From Syntrophus sp964555065 (GTDB lineage: Bacteria; Desulfobacterota; Syntrophia; Syntrophales; Syntrophaceae), in assembly GCA_964555065.1 (NCBI GenBank), contig CAZKRB010000038.1, forward strand, positions 1 through 30,309: a DNA stretch of 30,309 nucleotides, given 5' to 3'. The notes under the pieces are model-generated. The model ran no database searches. It had not been told where the DNA came from and saw only the letters and a program-made list of their open reading frames with translations. Shown here piece by piece: positions 22,710-30,309 of the stretch (position 1 is its first letter; every line of letters begins with the position of its first letter). The translations under genes were made by a program, and so were the position numbers.

Positions 22710-25204
22710 AAAATTTCAAGAAGTCATGGGGCATTGATTTATCCGTGGGATGCTTTGTCGTCCTGGCGCTTTTTGCCGCCTATGCCCTGCGCTGGAGTCC
22801 GACAGAGGGCCTGGAATACAGGGCCTACGACTCCCTTTCCCGCCTCCGGAATCAAGCGCCGGCATCCAATGTCGTCGTCATCGCCATCGACGATGACAGC
22901 ATTGCCGCAATCGGCCGCTGGCCCTGGCCCAGGGGAGTCATCGCCCAGATGATCGACAGGCTCCAGACGAACCAGGCCCGAGTTATCGGGATTGATCTTC
23001 CCTATCCGGAGAAAGACGCCGGCCAGGGCTTGAGGGAAATCAGGAATCTTCTTGACGAGTTGGAGACCAACGGCATCCGGTCCGGCCAGATTTATACCGG
23101 TCTGAAAGAAGCGGAGGGAAGGCTGGATAACGATGCCCTCCTGGCCGGTTCGATTGCCGCAAGCGGACGGGTCGTCCTGCCGATGCGCTTCGTTCCGGGA
23201 AGCACCCTCGAGGCGGCGGAAGCTCTCCCCGATTATCTGAAGAGAAATTCCTTAACGCTGCCGACAACGGTCCCGATCCTGACGGCAAGAGAAGTGATAC
23301 CTCCCCTGGCGGAATTCGCGGCGCCGGCTCAGGCGCTCGGTCACATCACCATGGCTCCCGATAAGGACGGCGCCGTGCGGGGCGAACCGCTTCTGATCCG
23401 ATACGGAAACCGCTGTTTCCCCTCTTTCGCCCTGCAGCTGACTTTGAAGTTTCTCAACTATAACCTCAATCATCTCCGTCTGGGAGAGGGGATAGAAATC
23501 GGCAATGCCAGGATTCCCACCTTTGCCGAGAGTCGCATGCTGATCCGCTACAGCCGGGAGGTTCCGGTCCATTCCTTCGTGGATATCCTCAGCCACAGGG
23601 TTCCCCCCGAAGTGTTTAAAAACAAGATCGCACTCATTGCCCTCACCGCTACGGGCCTGGGGAGTCTTCAGGCCACCCCCCTCGGCGCCGACACCCCGGC
23701 GTGGGTCAGCACGGCCGGAACGGTGAACACGATCCTGAACCAGGATCACCTCAGGCGGCCGGCATGGGCTTTCTGGCTCGAACTGGGAGCGATGGTCCTC
23801 TTCGGATGCTTCGCCGCCCTGGCTGTTCCAAGGTTGAGCCCCCTCACCGGCGCCTTCGCTTCCCTGGCCCTGCTGCTCCTCTGGATCGGAGTAGGCTCCT
23901 ACCTCCTGGCCGCCCAGGGATACTGGATCAAGGTGGTCCACCCGGCCCTGGTTCTCCTCCTCGGCCATGTCCTGATGGCGTCACGGGCATATCTCTCCGC
24001 GGAAAAGCCCCGGGAATCCCTCACCCCGGACAGCGCGGAGACCAACAAGATGCTCGGGCTTTCTTATCAGGGGCAGGGGATGCTGGATCTGGCCTTTGAA
24101 ACCTTGCGGAAGTGTCCCGTCGAGGACAAAGCCATGAAAGAGCTCCTTTACAACCTGGGCCTGGACTTTGAAAGGAAGCGGATGTTTCCCAAGGCGGCCG
24201 CGGTTTACAAGCACCTTTCCCAGGCGGGCAGCTTCCGGGATATCGAGGACCGGATCGAGCGGATGAAGCTGGCAGGGGGCACCCTGGACTTCGAGCCCGC
24301 CGAGGTAAAGAAGGACGCAACGGTCATCATGCAGGGAGCGGACCTCAAGCCGACCATCGGGCGTTACGAGATCCTCCGGGAACTGGGGCGCGGCGCCATG
24401 GGAACGGTTTATCTGGGAAAGGATCCCAAGATCAACCGGGAAGTGGCCATCAAGACGATGCGCTATGAAGAGATTGAGGAAGGGCGGCTCCTGGAAACAA
24501 AGAAGAGATTTTTCCGGGAAGCCGAAGCGGCGGGGAAACTGTCCCATCCCAATATCGTCACCATCTACGATGTGGGGGAGGATTCCGATCTGGCCTACAT
24601 GGCGATGGAACTGCTCGATGGAGCGGATCTTACCAGGTACTGCGCGAAGGACCATCTCCTGCCCGCCCCCGAAGTCCTCCGGATCATCTCCCAGGTGGCC
24701 AATGCTCTGGACTACGCCCACGGCAAAGGCGTTGTGCACCGGGACATTAAACCTTCCAACATCATGATCCTGAAGAACGGCGAAGTCCGGGTCGCCGATT
24801 TCGGCATCGCCCGCGTCAAGAGCGCTTCCAGGACCCAGACGGGCGTCGTCCTGGGAACGCCCAGCTACATGTCTCCGGAGCAGATCGCCGGCCAGAAGAT
24901 CGATGGACGTTCGGACCTTTTTTCTCTGGGGGTTGTTCTCTATGAACTGCTGACGGGAGAAAAACCCTTCCGGGGGGAAAGCATCGGCAGCCTGATGTAC
25001 AAAATTACCACGACCGCTCCCGTATCGATCCGGGAACGGATCCCTCACCTGCCGGCGCCCTTTGCGGAAATGATGGATAAAGCTCTGGAGAAGGACGCGG
25101 AGAAACGCTACCAGCGGGGAAGCGAGTTCAGTCATGATCTTTTTCTCTCTATTCAAACGTTAGGTGACCATGTTGAAGCTGAATATTGCCGGGCAGACCG
25201 ATAG
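22706..25204 (+). CDS. CHASE2 sensor Ser/Thr protein kinase with TPR-like linker
   Basis: The 832-residue transmembrane kinase begins with a membrane segment (about 12-29) and an extracytoplasmic CHASE2 domain (about 35-345; AYDSLSRLR and IAIDDDSIAAIGRWPWPR are typical). Three closely spaced membrane helices follow (about 352-426). A cytoplasmic linker with TPR-like helices (about 443-520) leads to a Hanks-type kinase from about 553. Catalytic residues are present: GRGAMGTV, K583, HRDIKPSN with D680 and DFG at D698. CHASE2 probably senses an external signal of unknown nature. The kinase's C-terminal end overlaps the PP2C gene by 35 bases, so kinase and phosphatase are coupled. The ribosome-binding site is weak. 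Confidence 0.95.
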   Translation: MKNFKKSWGIDLSVGCFVVLALFAAYALRWSPTEGLEYRAYDSLSRLRNQAPASNVVVIAIDDDSIAAIGRWPWPRGVIAQMIDRLQTNQARVIGIDLPYPEKDAGQGLREIRNLLDELETNGIRSGQIYTGLKEAEGRLDNDALLAGSIAASGRVVLPMRFVPGSTLEAAEALPDYLKRNSLTLPTTVPILTAREVIPPLAEFAAPAQALGHITMAPDKDGAVRGEPLLIRYGNRCFPSFALQLTLKFLNYNLNHLRLGEGIEIGNARIPTFAESRMLIRYSREVPVHSFVDILSHRVPPEVFKNKIALIALTATGLGSLQATPLGADTPAWVSTAGTVNTILNQDHLRRPAWAFWLELGAMVLFGCFAALAVPRLSPLTGAFASLALLLLWIGVGSYLLAAQGYWIKVVHPALVLLLGHVLMASRAYLSAEKPRESLTPDSAETNKMLGLSYQGQGMLDLAFETLRKCPVEDKAMKELLYNLGLDFERKRMFPKAAAVYKHLSQAGSFRDIEDRIERMKLAGGTLDFEPAEVKKDATVIMQGADLKPTIGRYEILRELGRGAMGTVYLGKDPKINREVAIKTMRYEEIEEGRLLETKKRFFREAEAAGKLSHPNIVTIYDVGEDSDLAYMAMELLDGADLTRYCAKDHLLPAPEVLRIISQVANALDYAHGKGVVHRDIKPSNIMILKNGEVRVADFGIARVKSASRTQTGVVLGTPSYMSPEQIAGQKIDGRSDLFSLGVVLYELLTGEKPFRGESIGSLMYKITTTAPVSIRERIPHLPAPFAEMMDKALEKDAEKRYQRGSEFSHDLFLSIQTLGDHVEAEYCRADR

Positions 25205-25982
25205 GGGCCTCATTCGACCCAACAACGAAGACAACTATTTCCTCGATCAAGAACTGGGTGTTCTGGCGGTGGCGGACGGGATGGGAGGGCATGCCTCCGG
25301 TGAAGTTGCCAGCGGAATCGCCGTGGATATCCTGCGGGATTATTTCCGGCAGGTCGGAGAAGAGGCCTCTCCCCTGCTCTCATCAGGGTATGGGGAGGGC
25401 TATTCCTCGGCGACGAATCATCTCTGGTCCGCCTTTCAAATGGCAAACAGCGCCATTTTTGACGCAGCGAAAGGGGATTCCCGCTTGCGCGGCATGGGGA
25501 CCACCATGGCGGCAATCTGGATCCAGGGGAACAAATTGAGTATCGCCAACGTGGGAGACAGCCGGGTTTATCTGGTCCGGGCAGGCGAAATTGAACAGTT
25601 GACCGATGATCATACCTTGGTGTATGAGCAGGTAAAGCGTGACCTTCTTTCAAAAGAAGAGGCGGAACAGTCAACGATTCGTCATGTCCTGACCAGGGCA
25701 ATCGGGATCGCTCCCTTTGTGGATGTGGATCTGGATGAGATGACTCTGACAAACGGCGATGTTCTGATTCTCTGCAGTGACGGCTTGTCCGGAATGATTC
25801 CCGATACCGATATTCTGGTTACGGCAACCTCCCTTGATGATCCCTCGGCAGCCTGCCGGAGTCTCATTGAAAGGGCAAATCAGAATGGCGGAAAAGATAA
25901 CATTACCGTAATTGCCGGTTACATGGAGAAGAAGAGCCGTTTTGCATTGATTCTCAAATTTTTGAATTGGTTCAGGAGGTGA
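25170..25982 (+). CDS. PP2C-family Ser/Thr protein phosphatase
   Basis: The 270-residue protein has the bacterial PP2C set: NNEDN (18-22), DGMGGH (36-41) with its metal-binding Asp, the GTTMAAIW strand, GDSRVYLVR, CSDGLSGMI and GKDNITVI. It needs Mn or Mg and removes phosphate from Ser/Thr. It overlaps the upstream kinase gene by 35 bases, so it very likely counteracts that kinase. A GTG at 25164 is an alternative start; the ATG at 25170 was chosen because AGGTGA precedes it and the GTG has no ribosome-binding site. A short hydrophobic/basic C-terminus follows the catalytic fold but no membrane anchor is evident. Confidence 0.96.
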   Translation: MLKLNIAGQTDRGLIRPNNEDNYFLDQELGVLAVADGMGGHASGEVASGIAVDILRDYFRQVGEEASPLLSSGYGEGYSSATNHLWSAFQMANSAIFDAAKGDSRLRGMGTTMAAIWIQGNKLSIANVGDSRVYLVRAGEIEQLTDDHTLVYEQVKRDLLSKEEAEQSTIRHVLTRAIGIAPFVDVDLDEMTLTNGDVLILCSDGLSGMIPDTDILVTATSLDDPSAACRSLIERANQNGGKDNITVIAGYMEKKSRFALILKFLNWFRR

Positions 25983-25985
25983 AGG

Positions 25986-26687
25986 ATGGCCAAGGTCATA
26001 CTGAAATTTAAAGGCGCCGTTGTTAAAGAACTCCCCCTTGAGCAGGATGTCATAACCATCGGCAGAAAGCCCGATAACGATATTGTCATCGATAATCAGG
26101 CGGTCTCAGGACATCATGCGAAATTCACCAAGGAAGAGGATTCCTTCTTTATCGAGGATACGAACAGCCTCAACGGGACGTACGTCAACGGGCAGAAGAT
26201 CTTTAAAAGCGAAATTTATAACGGGGATGTGATTCTCATCGGGATTCACACCCTGGATGTGGTTTCCGATAAAATCAGGGAACTGGATGCCCGGAGCACG
26301 ACCATGAGAGGAAGATCCATGGATGAAACCATGGTGATCGCCCCTCAGGATCAGAGGAACCTCCTGGCGTCCGCCGACAGAAGCAAACCCGAGGTCCTGG
26401 GCGGCTTCGTGGTTGTGAGCGGATCAACGGAAAAACGAGATTATCTCCTGAAGGAGCGGGTGATAACCATCGGAAAGGAAGAAGGGGCAGGCATCCGCCT
26501 CAAAGGCTTTTTTGCCCCCAAGGTGGCGGCGCTGGTCAACCGGAGAAAAGAGGGCTACTTCATCAATCCGCCGGGCGGCAGGTCCATGAAAATCAACGGC
26601 GAGGACGTGTCCTCCCGCTATGACCTGCAGGACGGGGATCTGGTGGACGTGGCGGGCCTGAAACTGCAGTTCTACATCAAAGAATAA
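25986..26687 (+). CDS. Double FHA-domain protein
   Basis: The 233-residue protein has a canonical N-terminal FHA domain (about 22-95) with GRKPDND, SGHHAKF and NSLNGTYVNG, which together bind phosphothreonine. A second FHA-like fold (about 140-233) has lost the key residues: Arg becomes Lys in IGKEEGAG and the Ser-x-x-His pair is replaced in FAPKVAAL. The linker contains a threonine-rich DETMVI segment, a typical kinase target site in FHA proteins. It starts three bases after the PP2C stop with GAGGTGAAGG directly upstream. It is probably the phosphopeptide reader of the local kinases, linking them to a partner not identified here. Confidence 0.94.
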   Translation: MAKVILKFKGAVVKELPLEQDVITIGRKPDNDIVIDNQAVSGHHAKFTKEEDSFFIEDTNSLNGTYVNGQKIFKSEIYNGDVILIGIHTLDVVSDKIRELDARSTTMRGRSMDETMVIAPQDQRNLLASADRSKPEVLGGFVVVSGSTEKRDYLLKERVITIGKEEGAGIRLKGFFAPKVAALVNRRKEGYFINPPGGRSMKINGEDVSSRYDLQDGDLVDVAGLKLQFYIKE

Positions 26688-26734
26688 TACTTGGGAATCA
26701 ATAAGGAAACCCCGGTGAACGTTTGAGTGAAAAT

Positions 26735-28483
26735 ATGTTCAGCAGCAGGAAGACATTTTTGAGCGTAAGAAGAATCCATCTTTTCCAGGCCGTCGTACTG
26801 ATCGGTGCAGTCCTTGCCTGGATGCTGACAACGGGCAAGCTCAATGCGGCTTCCCTGACGGAAGAGGTCGCCGATCGCATCGGGCAGCGGATTATGGCGT
26901 CCCCCGGAAAAGCCCTGCTGAATTTTTCCTACAATGACGCAGATACCGCCCAACTGATCAGAAACTTCTACCTGCAACGAAAGAATCTCCCTGCCTGGAG
27001 CGGGGAAGAGGGGCCTGGTCCCCAGGCGGCCGAGCTGCTGCGCATCCTGAAACGGGCCAACCGGGAAGGGCTGAGTCCCCAGGACTATGGAATCCTGCGC
27101 CTCGAGGCTCTGATGGCGGAAATCACCCTGGACAGGGAGGGCGGTTCGTCTTTCGACCCAGAGGAGCTGACAGACCTCGATCTCCTGCTGACGGAGGCTT
27201 TTTTCTCCTACTCCGCTCATTTTTCCGGGGGAAGGGCCGACCATCAGCGGCAATATCCCGGCTGGGTCTACAAGAGGCGGCAGACGGATCTGGTCAAGAC
27301 CCTGCAGAAGGCCCTGGAAAACAAGGATTTGGAAAGAACCCTCAACGACCTGGCTCCACGGTTTTACGGGTATACGAAACTGAGGGAAAAGCTCAACGAG
27401 TACATCGATATCGCGGAAGCCGGCGGCTGGCCGACAATCCCCGCGGGCCGCACGCTGAAAAGGGGAATGCGCGACCCGAGGGTAAGCCTGCTGAGAAAAC
27501 GGCTGATGATGACAACGCCGACGCTGGGTTCCCCCGGAGAAAAACAGGATAAGGTTTTCGACCGCGACCTGGAGGCCGCCGTACGTCAATTTCAGAAACA
27601 GCAAGGCCTGCGGCAGGACGGCATCGTCGGAACCCCAACCCTCCGGGCATTGAATGTTCCCGTAGAGGTCCGCGTCTGCCAGATGGCGGTCAATCTGGAC
27701 CGTCTGCGCTGGCTGCCTGCGGACCTGGGGAATCGGTATCTTCTGATCAATATCCCCGATTTCAACCTGGCGGTCGTGGAAGACTCCCAGGCCGTCATGA
27801 ATATCCGCGCCATCGTCGGCAAAACCGATAAAAGGACCAACCTGCTGAGCAGCCGGGTCACTTCCGTTGAACTGAACCCCTATTGGCGGGTGCCCAAGAG
27901 CATCGCTGTGGATGAGTACCTCCCCAAGCTCAAGCGGAATTCCCGATACCTCTCAGGCAAGAAATTTAAGGTTTTTGCCGGGGATTATCAGACAAACCGC
28001 GTTTCGCCGACGTCGGTCAAATGGTCCCGCCTGTCGGCCGATTATTTCCCTTACTTCCTCAGGCAGGAACCGGGTCCGGACAATCCTCTCGGCCGGATCA
28101 AGTTCGTCTTTTCCAACAGTGCCGAGATCTACATTCACGACACCCCCACCCGCAACCTTTTTGCGAGGAATAAACGCAGCTTCAGTCACGGCTGCATCCG
28201 GATCGAAAAGCCGGTGGATCTGGCGACCTACCTGCTGCAGGGCCTGCAGAACAATGCCTGGTCGAGCCGGGCGATCCAGGCCGAGCTCCGGAAGGGAAAG
28301 AACAGGACCCTGATGGTGCCCCGACCGATTCCCGTCCACATCGTCTATAAAACCGTCTGGACGGACCAGGAGGGCAACCTGAACTTCCGTCCCGATATCT
28401 ACAATATCGACAACATCCCGGGCAACCTCCTGATCATGACCGCCTCATCGGGCTCCACCCGGAACTCCTCCACCCCTCGCTAG
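26735..28483 (+). CDS. YcbB/LdtD-type L,D-transpeptidase
   Basis: The 582-residue protein has a membrane anchor or signal segment (about 12-35). A scaffold domain follows (about 55-240, with SPQDYG and LLLTEAFFSYSAHFSGGR). Next come a peptidoglycan-binding domain (about 245-310, AVRQFQKQQGLRQDGIVG) and a YkuD catalytic domain. The active site is SHGCIR with C487, and IHDTP is the preceding conserved motif. It cross-links peptidoglycan by 3-3 bonds at meso-diaminopimelate, or attaches other groups. It lies 48 bases after the FHA gene, suggesting control of wall cross-linking by the kinase module. A TTG at 26723 is an alternative start; neither has a strong ribosome-binding site. Confidence 0.94.
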   Translation: MFSSRKTFLSVRRIHLFQAVVLIGAVLAWMLTTGKLNAASLTEEVADRIGQRIMASPGKALLNFSYNDADTAQLIRNFYLQRKNLPAWSGEEGPGPQAAELLRILKRANREGLSPQDYGILRLEALMAEITLDREGGSSFDPEELTDLDLLLTEAFFSYSAHFSGGRADHQRQYPGWVYKRRQTDLVKTLQKALENKDLERTLNDLAPRFYGYTKLREKLNEYIDIAEAGGWPTIPAGRTLKRGMRDPRVSLLRKRLMMTTPTLGSPGEKQDKVFDRDLEAAVRQFQKQQGLRQDGIVGTPTLRALNVPVEVRVCQMAVNLDRLRWLPADLGNRYLLINIPDFNLAVVEDSQAVMNIRAIVGKTDKRTNLLSSRVTSVELNPYWRVPKSIAVDEYLPKLKRNSRYLSGKKFKVFAGDYQTNRVSPTSVKWSRLSADYFPYFLRQEPGPDNPLGRIKFVFSNSAEIYIHDTPTRNLFARNKRSFSHGCIRIEKPVDLATYLLQGLQNNAWSSRAIQAELRKGKNRTLMVPRPIPVHIVYKTVWTDQEGNLNFRPDIYNIDNIPGNLLIMTASSGSTRNSSTPR

Positions 28484-28498
28484 CCCCAACGCCGGGGC
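28483..28498 (+). terminator. GC hairpin at the end of the L,D-transpeptidase gene
   Basis: GCCCC (28483-28487) pairs with GGGGC (28494-28498) around a six-base loop, starting inside the stop codon. There is no T-run, so termination here is only possible. Confidence 0.25.
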
Positions 28499-28610
28499 AC
28501 AGCGGAGCGGGCCTCAATCCAAAGGACCCCACTCAGACGGCACCGACATCGCGCCGACGAAAGCCCCATCGCGCTTTCTCTTCATTCCGAGCTTTCCTCA
28601 CCCCCATCCT

Positions 28611-28637
28611 TGACATCCCGATTCGAGTGACTATATT
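28611..28637 (+). promoter_or_regulatory. Candidate promoter of the hsp20 cluster
   Basis: A perfect TTGACA (28611-28616) is followed after 15 bases by TATATT (28632-28637). The spacing is short for sigma-70. The CTTGAC ... CTATAT combination also resembles heat-shock sigma-32 promoters described in other Proteobacteria. Either reading would start transcription near 28644. Confidence 0.45.
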
Positions 28638-28653
28638 TAGCCTCAAACAAGAT

Positions 28654-28667
28654 TATCCTTAAGGATA
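28654..28667. promoter_or_regulatory. 14-bp perfect palindrome near the hsp20 transcription start
   Basis: TATCCTTAAGGATA is a perfect dyad located about 10-24 bases after the expected transcription start of the candidate promoter. It could be an operator for a dimeric repressor. It does not match the CIRCE element of HrcA. Confidence 0.4.
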
Positions 28668-28905
28668 TCAGGGCATTGGTTGAAAATCGGTTTTCGGGGC
28701 CGCTTCTCCCGTTAGGGGAGGATGAATGGGAAGGTTCCGCGGAACTCCTTTCATAGGGCAGGATCGATACGGTTCCGGATCAAAAGGGACCGCCGGGCGG
28801 CAGGGCAGAGACGGCACAGCCGTACGATCGCTGCGTCGCGAAACCGACCGGTAAGCCGCCGGGAAAGAGCGGGATTTGATCGGGATCGGGAGTCGGCCGG
28901 CCCGG
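28668..28905 (+). other. Long structured leader region of the hsp20 cluster
   Basis: No gene is seen. Several small dyads are present: GAAAA-TCGG-TTTTC (28682-28695), a CTCCC/GGGAG hairpin near 28710, and the perfect palindrome GTTCCGCGGAAC (28734-28745). If transcription starts near 28644, the first Hsp20 mRNA would have a leader of about 310 bases. Confidence 0.4.
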
Positions 28906-28911
28906 AAGGCT

Positions 28912-28946
28912 TTGCTATTCTTTCAAATTTTTGATGAAACAAGGAG
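28912..28946 (+). promoter_or_regulatory. ROSE-like RNA thermometer candidate over the hsp20 ribosome-binding site
   Basis: TTGCT (28912-28916) can pair with AGGAG (28942-28946) of the ribosome-binding site, including the G-G mismatch typical of ROSE elements. An inner stem TTTCA (28921-28925) with TGAAA (28935-28939) would hold the hairpin together. It lies directly before the first of three small heat-shock genes, the usual target of such thermometers. Confidence 0.4.
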
Positions 28947-28955
28947 GAAGATGAG

Positions 28956-29399
28956 ATGTTTGGACCGGGAATATGGAGAGCGGGAAGGCTGGTGGACATG
29001 TTTCCCGAAATGGTGCGGTTTCAAAATGAGATGAATCGGTTTTTTTCCGGTTTGACCCAGGAGTATGACCAGCAGTACCCGCCGGTCAATGTCTGGATCG
29101 GCGAGGATGATGTGCTGGTCAGGGCCGAGATCCCCGGGATGGATCCCGACAAGCTGGAGATTACGACCAAGGGCGATTTCCTCTATCTCAAGGGAACCAG
29201 GGAGCCGGAAGTTCTCGGCGAGGGATGCCGATATCACCGCCAGGAGAGGGGCTACGGCCGCTTCAGCCGGGCGCTGCAGCTTCCCTTCCCCGTGGATCAG
29301 GACAAAGTCGAAGCGAGCTATGAAAAGGGCGTCCTTCAGATCGCCCTGCCGCGGGCGGAGTCGGACAAGCCGCGCAAAATCGTTATCAAATCGGAATAG
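28956..29399 (+). CDS. Hsp20/alpha-crystallin family small heat-shock protein (first copy)
   Basis: The 147-residue protein has a short N-terminal region (FQNEMNRFFSGL) and a complete alpha-crystallin domain (about 43-140), with VRAEIPGMDPDKLEITTKGDF and YGRFSRALQLPFPVD then YEKGVLQIALPR. The C-terminal IVIK replaces the usual I-x-I/V anchor. Small heat-shock proteins bind unfolding proteins as oligomers without ATP. AGGAGG lies 8 bases before the ATG and can be masked by an upstream hairpin. It opens a tandem cluster of three Hsp20 genes. Confidence 0.96.
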   Translation: MFGPGIWRAGRLVDMFPEMVRFQNEMNRFFSGLTQEYDQQYPPVNVWIGEDDVLVRAEIPGMDPDKLEITTKGDFLYLKGTREPEVLGEGCRYHRQERGYGRFSRALQLPFPVDQDKVEASYEKGVLQIALPRAESDKPRKIVIKSE

Positions 29400-29416
29400 C
29401 ACAGGAGGGATTCCCC

Positions 29417-29827
29417 ATGACTCAGGATTATAAACCCGTTGAGAAACAGCAGGCGCAAACCCCCGCCCAGACGGAGCGGACGAAAAATTCCAAGGTGTTC
29501 ATGCCCAAAGTGGACATCTACGAAACGAAAGAGACCATCGTGCTGACGGCTGATGTACCGGGTGTGGATGAAAATTCGGTGAATGTCCTGCTGGACAAGG
29601 ATGTCCTGACCATTTCCGGCACGGTCGAGCAGCCCGTGACGCAGGAAAAGGGACGCCGCCTGTACTACGCGGAATACGATGTCGGCGATTATCAGCGAAC
29701 CTTCACCCTGTCTGAAGACGTGGATCGGGAAAAGATTGACGCCGTGGTAAAAAACGGCGTGCTGCGCCTGGTTCTGCATAAAGCCGCACCGGTCAAAGCA
29801 AAGAAAATAGCCATCAAGGCAGGCTGA
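29417..29827 (+). CDS. Hsp20/alpha-crystallin family small heat-shock protein (second copy)
   Basis: The 136-residue protein has an alpha-crystallin domain (about 32-130) with DIYETKETIVLTADVPGVDENSV-type start, YYAEYDVGDYQRTFTLSEDVD and KNGVLRLVLHKA. It ends AKKIAIKAG, carrying the I-x-I motif used in oligomer assembly. The N-terminal 30 residues are polar and rich in Gln, Thr and Lys, unlike the first copy, so the two probably form different or mixed oligomers. It follows the first copy by 17 bases with AGGAGGG just upstream, clearly in the same operon. Confidence 0.96.
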   Translation: MTQDYKPVEKQQAQTPAQTERTKNSKVFMPKVDIYETKETIVLTADVPGVDENSVNVLLDKDVLTISGTVEQPVTQEKGRRLYYAEYDVGDYQRTFTLSEDVDREKIDAVVKNGVLRLVLHKAAPVKAKKIAIKAG

Positions 29828-29989
29828 ACCCTCTTCCCGACCCGTGCCGATCGCCGGGCGGCAAACAGAGAGAGGCTGCAGGGCGCGCAGGCAGCAGGGC
29901 CGAGAAGCCGCGACAGCCGAGGCCGCCCGTGACCGGCACATGTTAGGTCGAAGATGGGGAGAGGAATATTTTCCAGAGGAGGTAGAATC

Positions 29990-30309
29990 ATGGCAATCAA
30001 AAGTCTTTTACCCTCGCTTCGGAGGAGAACGGAAGCGCCCGCAAGGCGTGAGCAGGAACATCCCTTTTATTCCCTGCAGCAGGAAATGAATCGACTTTTT
30101 GATGATTTCTTCCAGGGTTTCGCTCTGGAGCCCTTTGGCGAAGGGGAAGAACGTTACGCTGTTTTTTCACCTTCCATTGACATTCGGGAAAGCGAGGAAG
30201 GCATCAGGATCACGGCCGAAATTCCCGGCGTTGACGAGAAAGATGTGGAAGTGCTCGTCAGCGATGACAGCATCACCATCAAGGGCGAAAAAAAGAGGGA
30301 ACAGGAGGA
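29990..30309 (+). CDS. Hsp20/alpha-crystallin family protein (third copy), cut by window end
   Basis: The visible 106 codons read MAIKSLLPSLRRRTEAP, then LQQEMNRLFDDFFQGF, which is the classical small heat-shock N-terminal helix, and the start of an alpha-crystallin domain with IDIRESEEGIRITAEIPGVD and ITIKGEKK. The frame is open at the window edge. GAGGAGG lies about 7 bases before the ATG. A 162-base gap separates it from the second copy, with no gene seen in it, so it may be co-transcribed or have its own signal. Confidence 0.94.
   Translation, partial: MAIKSLLPSLRRRTEAPARREQEHPFYSLQQEMNRLFDDFFQGFALEPFGEGEERYAVFSPSIDIRESEEGIRITAEIPGVDEKDVEVLVSDDSITIKGEKKREQE

Noticed and set aside
23981..25156. 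A 391-codon open frame on the minus strand
   Set aside because: Antisense to the kinase domain of the CHASE2 kinase; shadow reading.
28484..28955. CIRCE (HrcA) operator before hsp20
   Set aside because: No TTAGCACTC-N9-GAGTGCTAA pattern is present; the palindrome there has a different sequence.
1..30309. CRISPR array, complete IS element, prophage or toxin-antitoxin system
   Set aside because: No regularly spaced direct repeats, transposase, integrase, phage structural gene or toxin-antitoxin pair was recognised anywhere in the window.

Overview
The window looks like chromosomal DNA from an anaerobic deltaproteobacterium, now placed in Desulfobacterota and most like Syntrophales. This is inferred from gene content: an LL-diaminopimelate aminotransferase beside dapF, a fused homocysteine methyltransferase/methylene-THF reductase, abundant two-component and Ser/Thr-kinase genes, an HDOD protein and high GC. 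No rRNA, complete IS element, prophage or CRISPR array was seen.

Positions 1-1273 hold the 5' part of a tRNA-Ser(CGA), tadA, and a divergent TonB-like gene. Positions 1401-6915 (minus strand) form a housekeeping group read dapF, dapL, a YchF-like NTPase, an M50 membrane protease and a beta-CASP RNA nuclease. Positions 7084-12480 (minus) form a compact signalling operon: metallo-beta-lactamase-fold phosphodiesterase-like protein, hybrid PAS histidine kinase, stand-alone receiver, a small HD-GYP-N-like protein, an HDOD protein, and a degenerate receiver-GGDEF protein. Several of these genes overlap. Positions 12615-16358 (minus) carry the fused homocysteine methyltransferase/MTHFR and a DEAD-box helicase, separated by a leader rich in inverted repeats.

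Positions 16385-16882 are non-coding and contain a 79-bp MITE-like palindrome followed by two smaller dyads. A plus-strand Ste24-like M48 protease and an FmdB-type zinc-ribbon protein follow. Next comes the N-terminal stump of a lost glycosyltransferase, then a minus-strand EamA transporter.

Positions 20371-28483 (plus) are the most interesting part. A receiver-PilZ-Ser/Thr kinase fusion is followed by a CHASE2-TPR-like-Ser/Thr kinase, a PP2C phosphatase, a double-FHA protein and a YcbB-type L,D-transpeptidase. This reads as a complete kinase/phosphatase/phosphopeptide-reader circuit placed beside a peptidoglycan cross-linking enzyme, with a possible c-di-GMP input through PilZ. The window ends in three tandem Hsp20 genes, the last cut by the window edge. 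They sit behind a long leader with a promoter-like site, a 14-bp palindrome and a ROSE-like candidate RNA thermometer over the first ribosome-binding site.

All function calls rest on motifs read by eye. No homology search or folding program was run.
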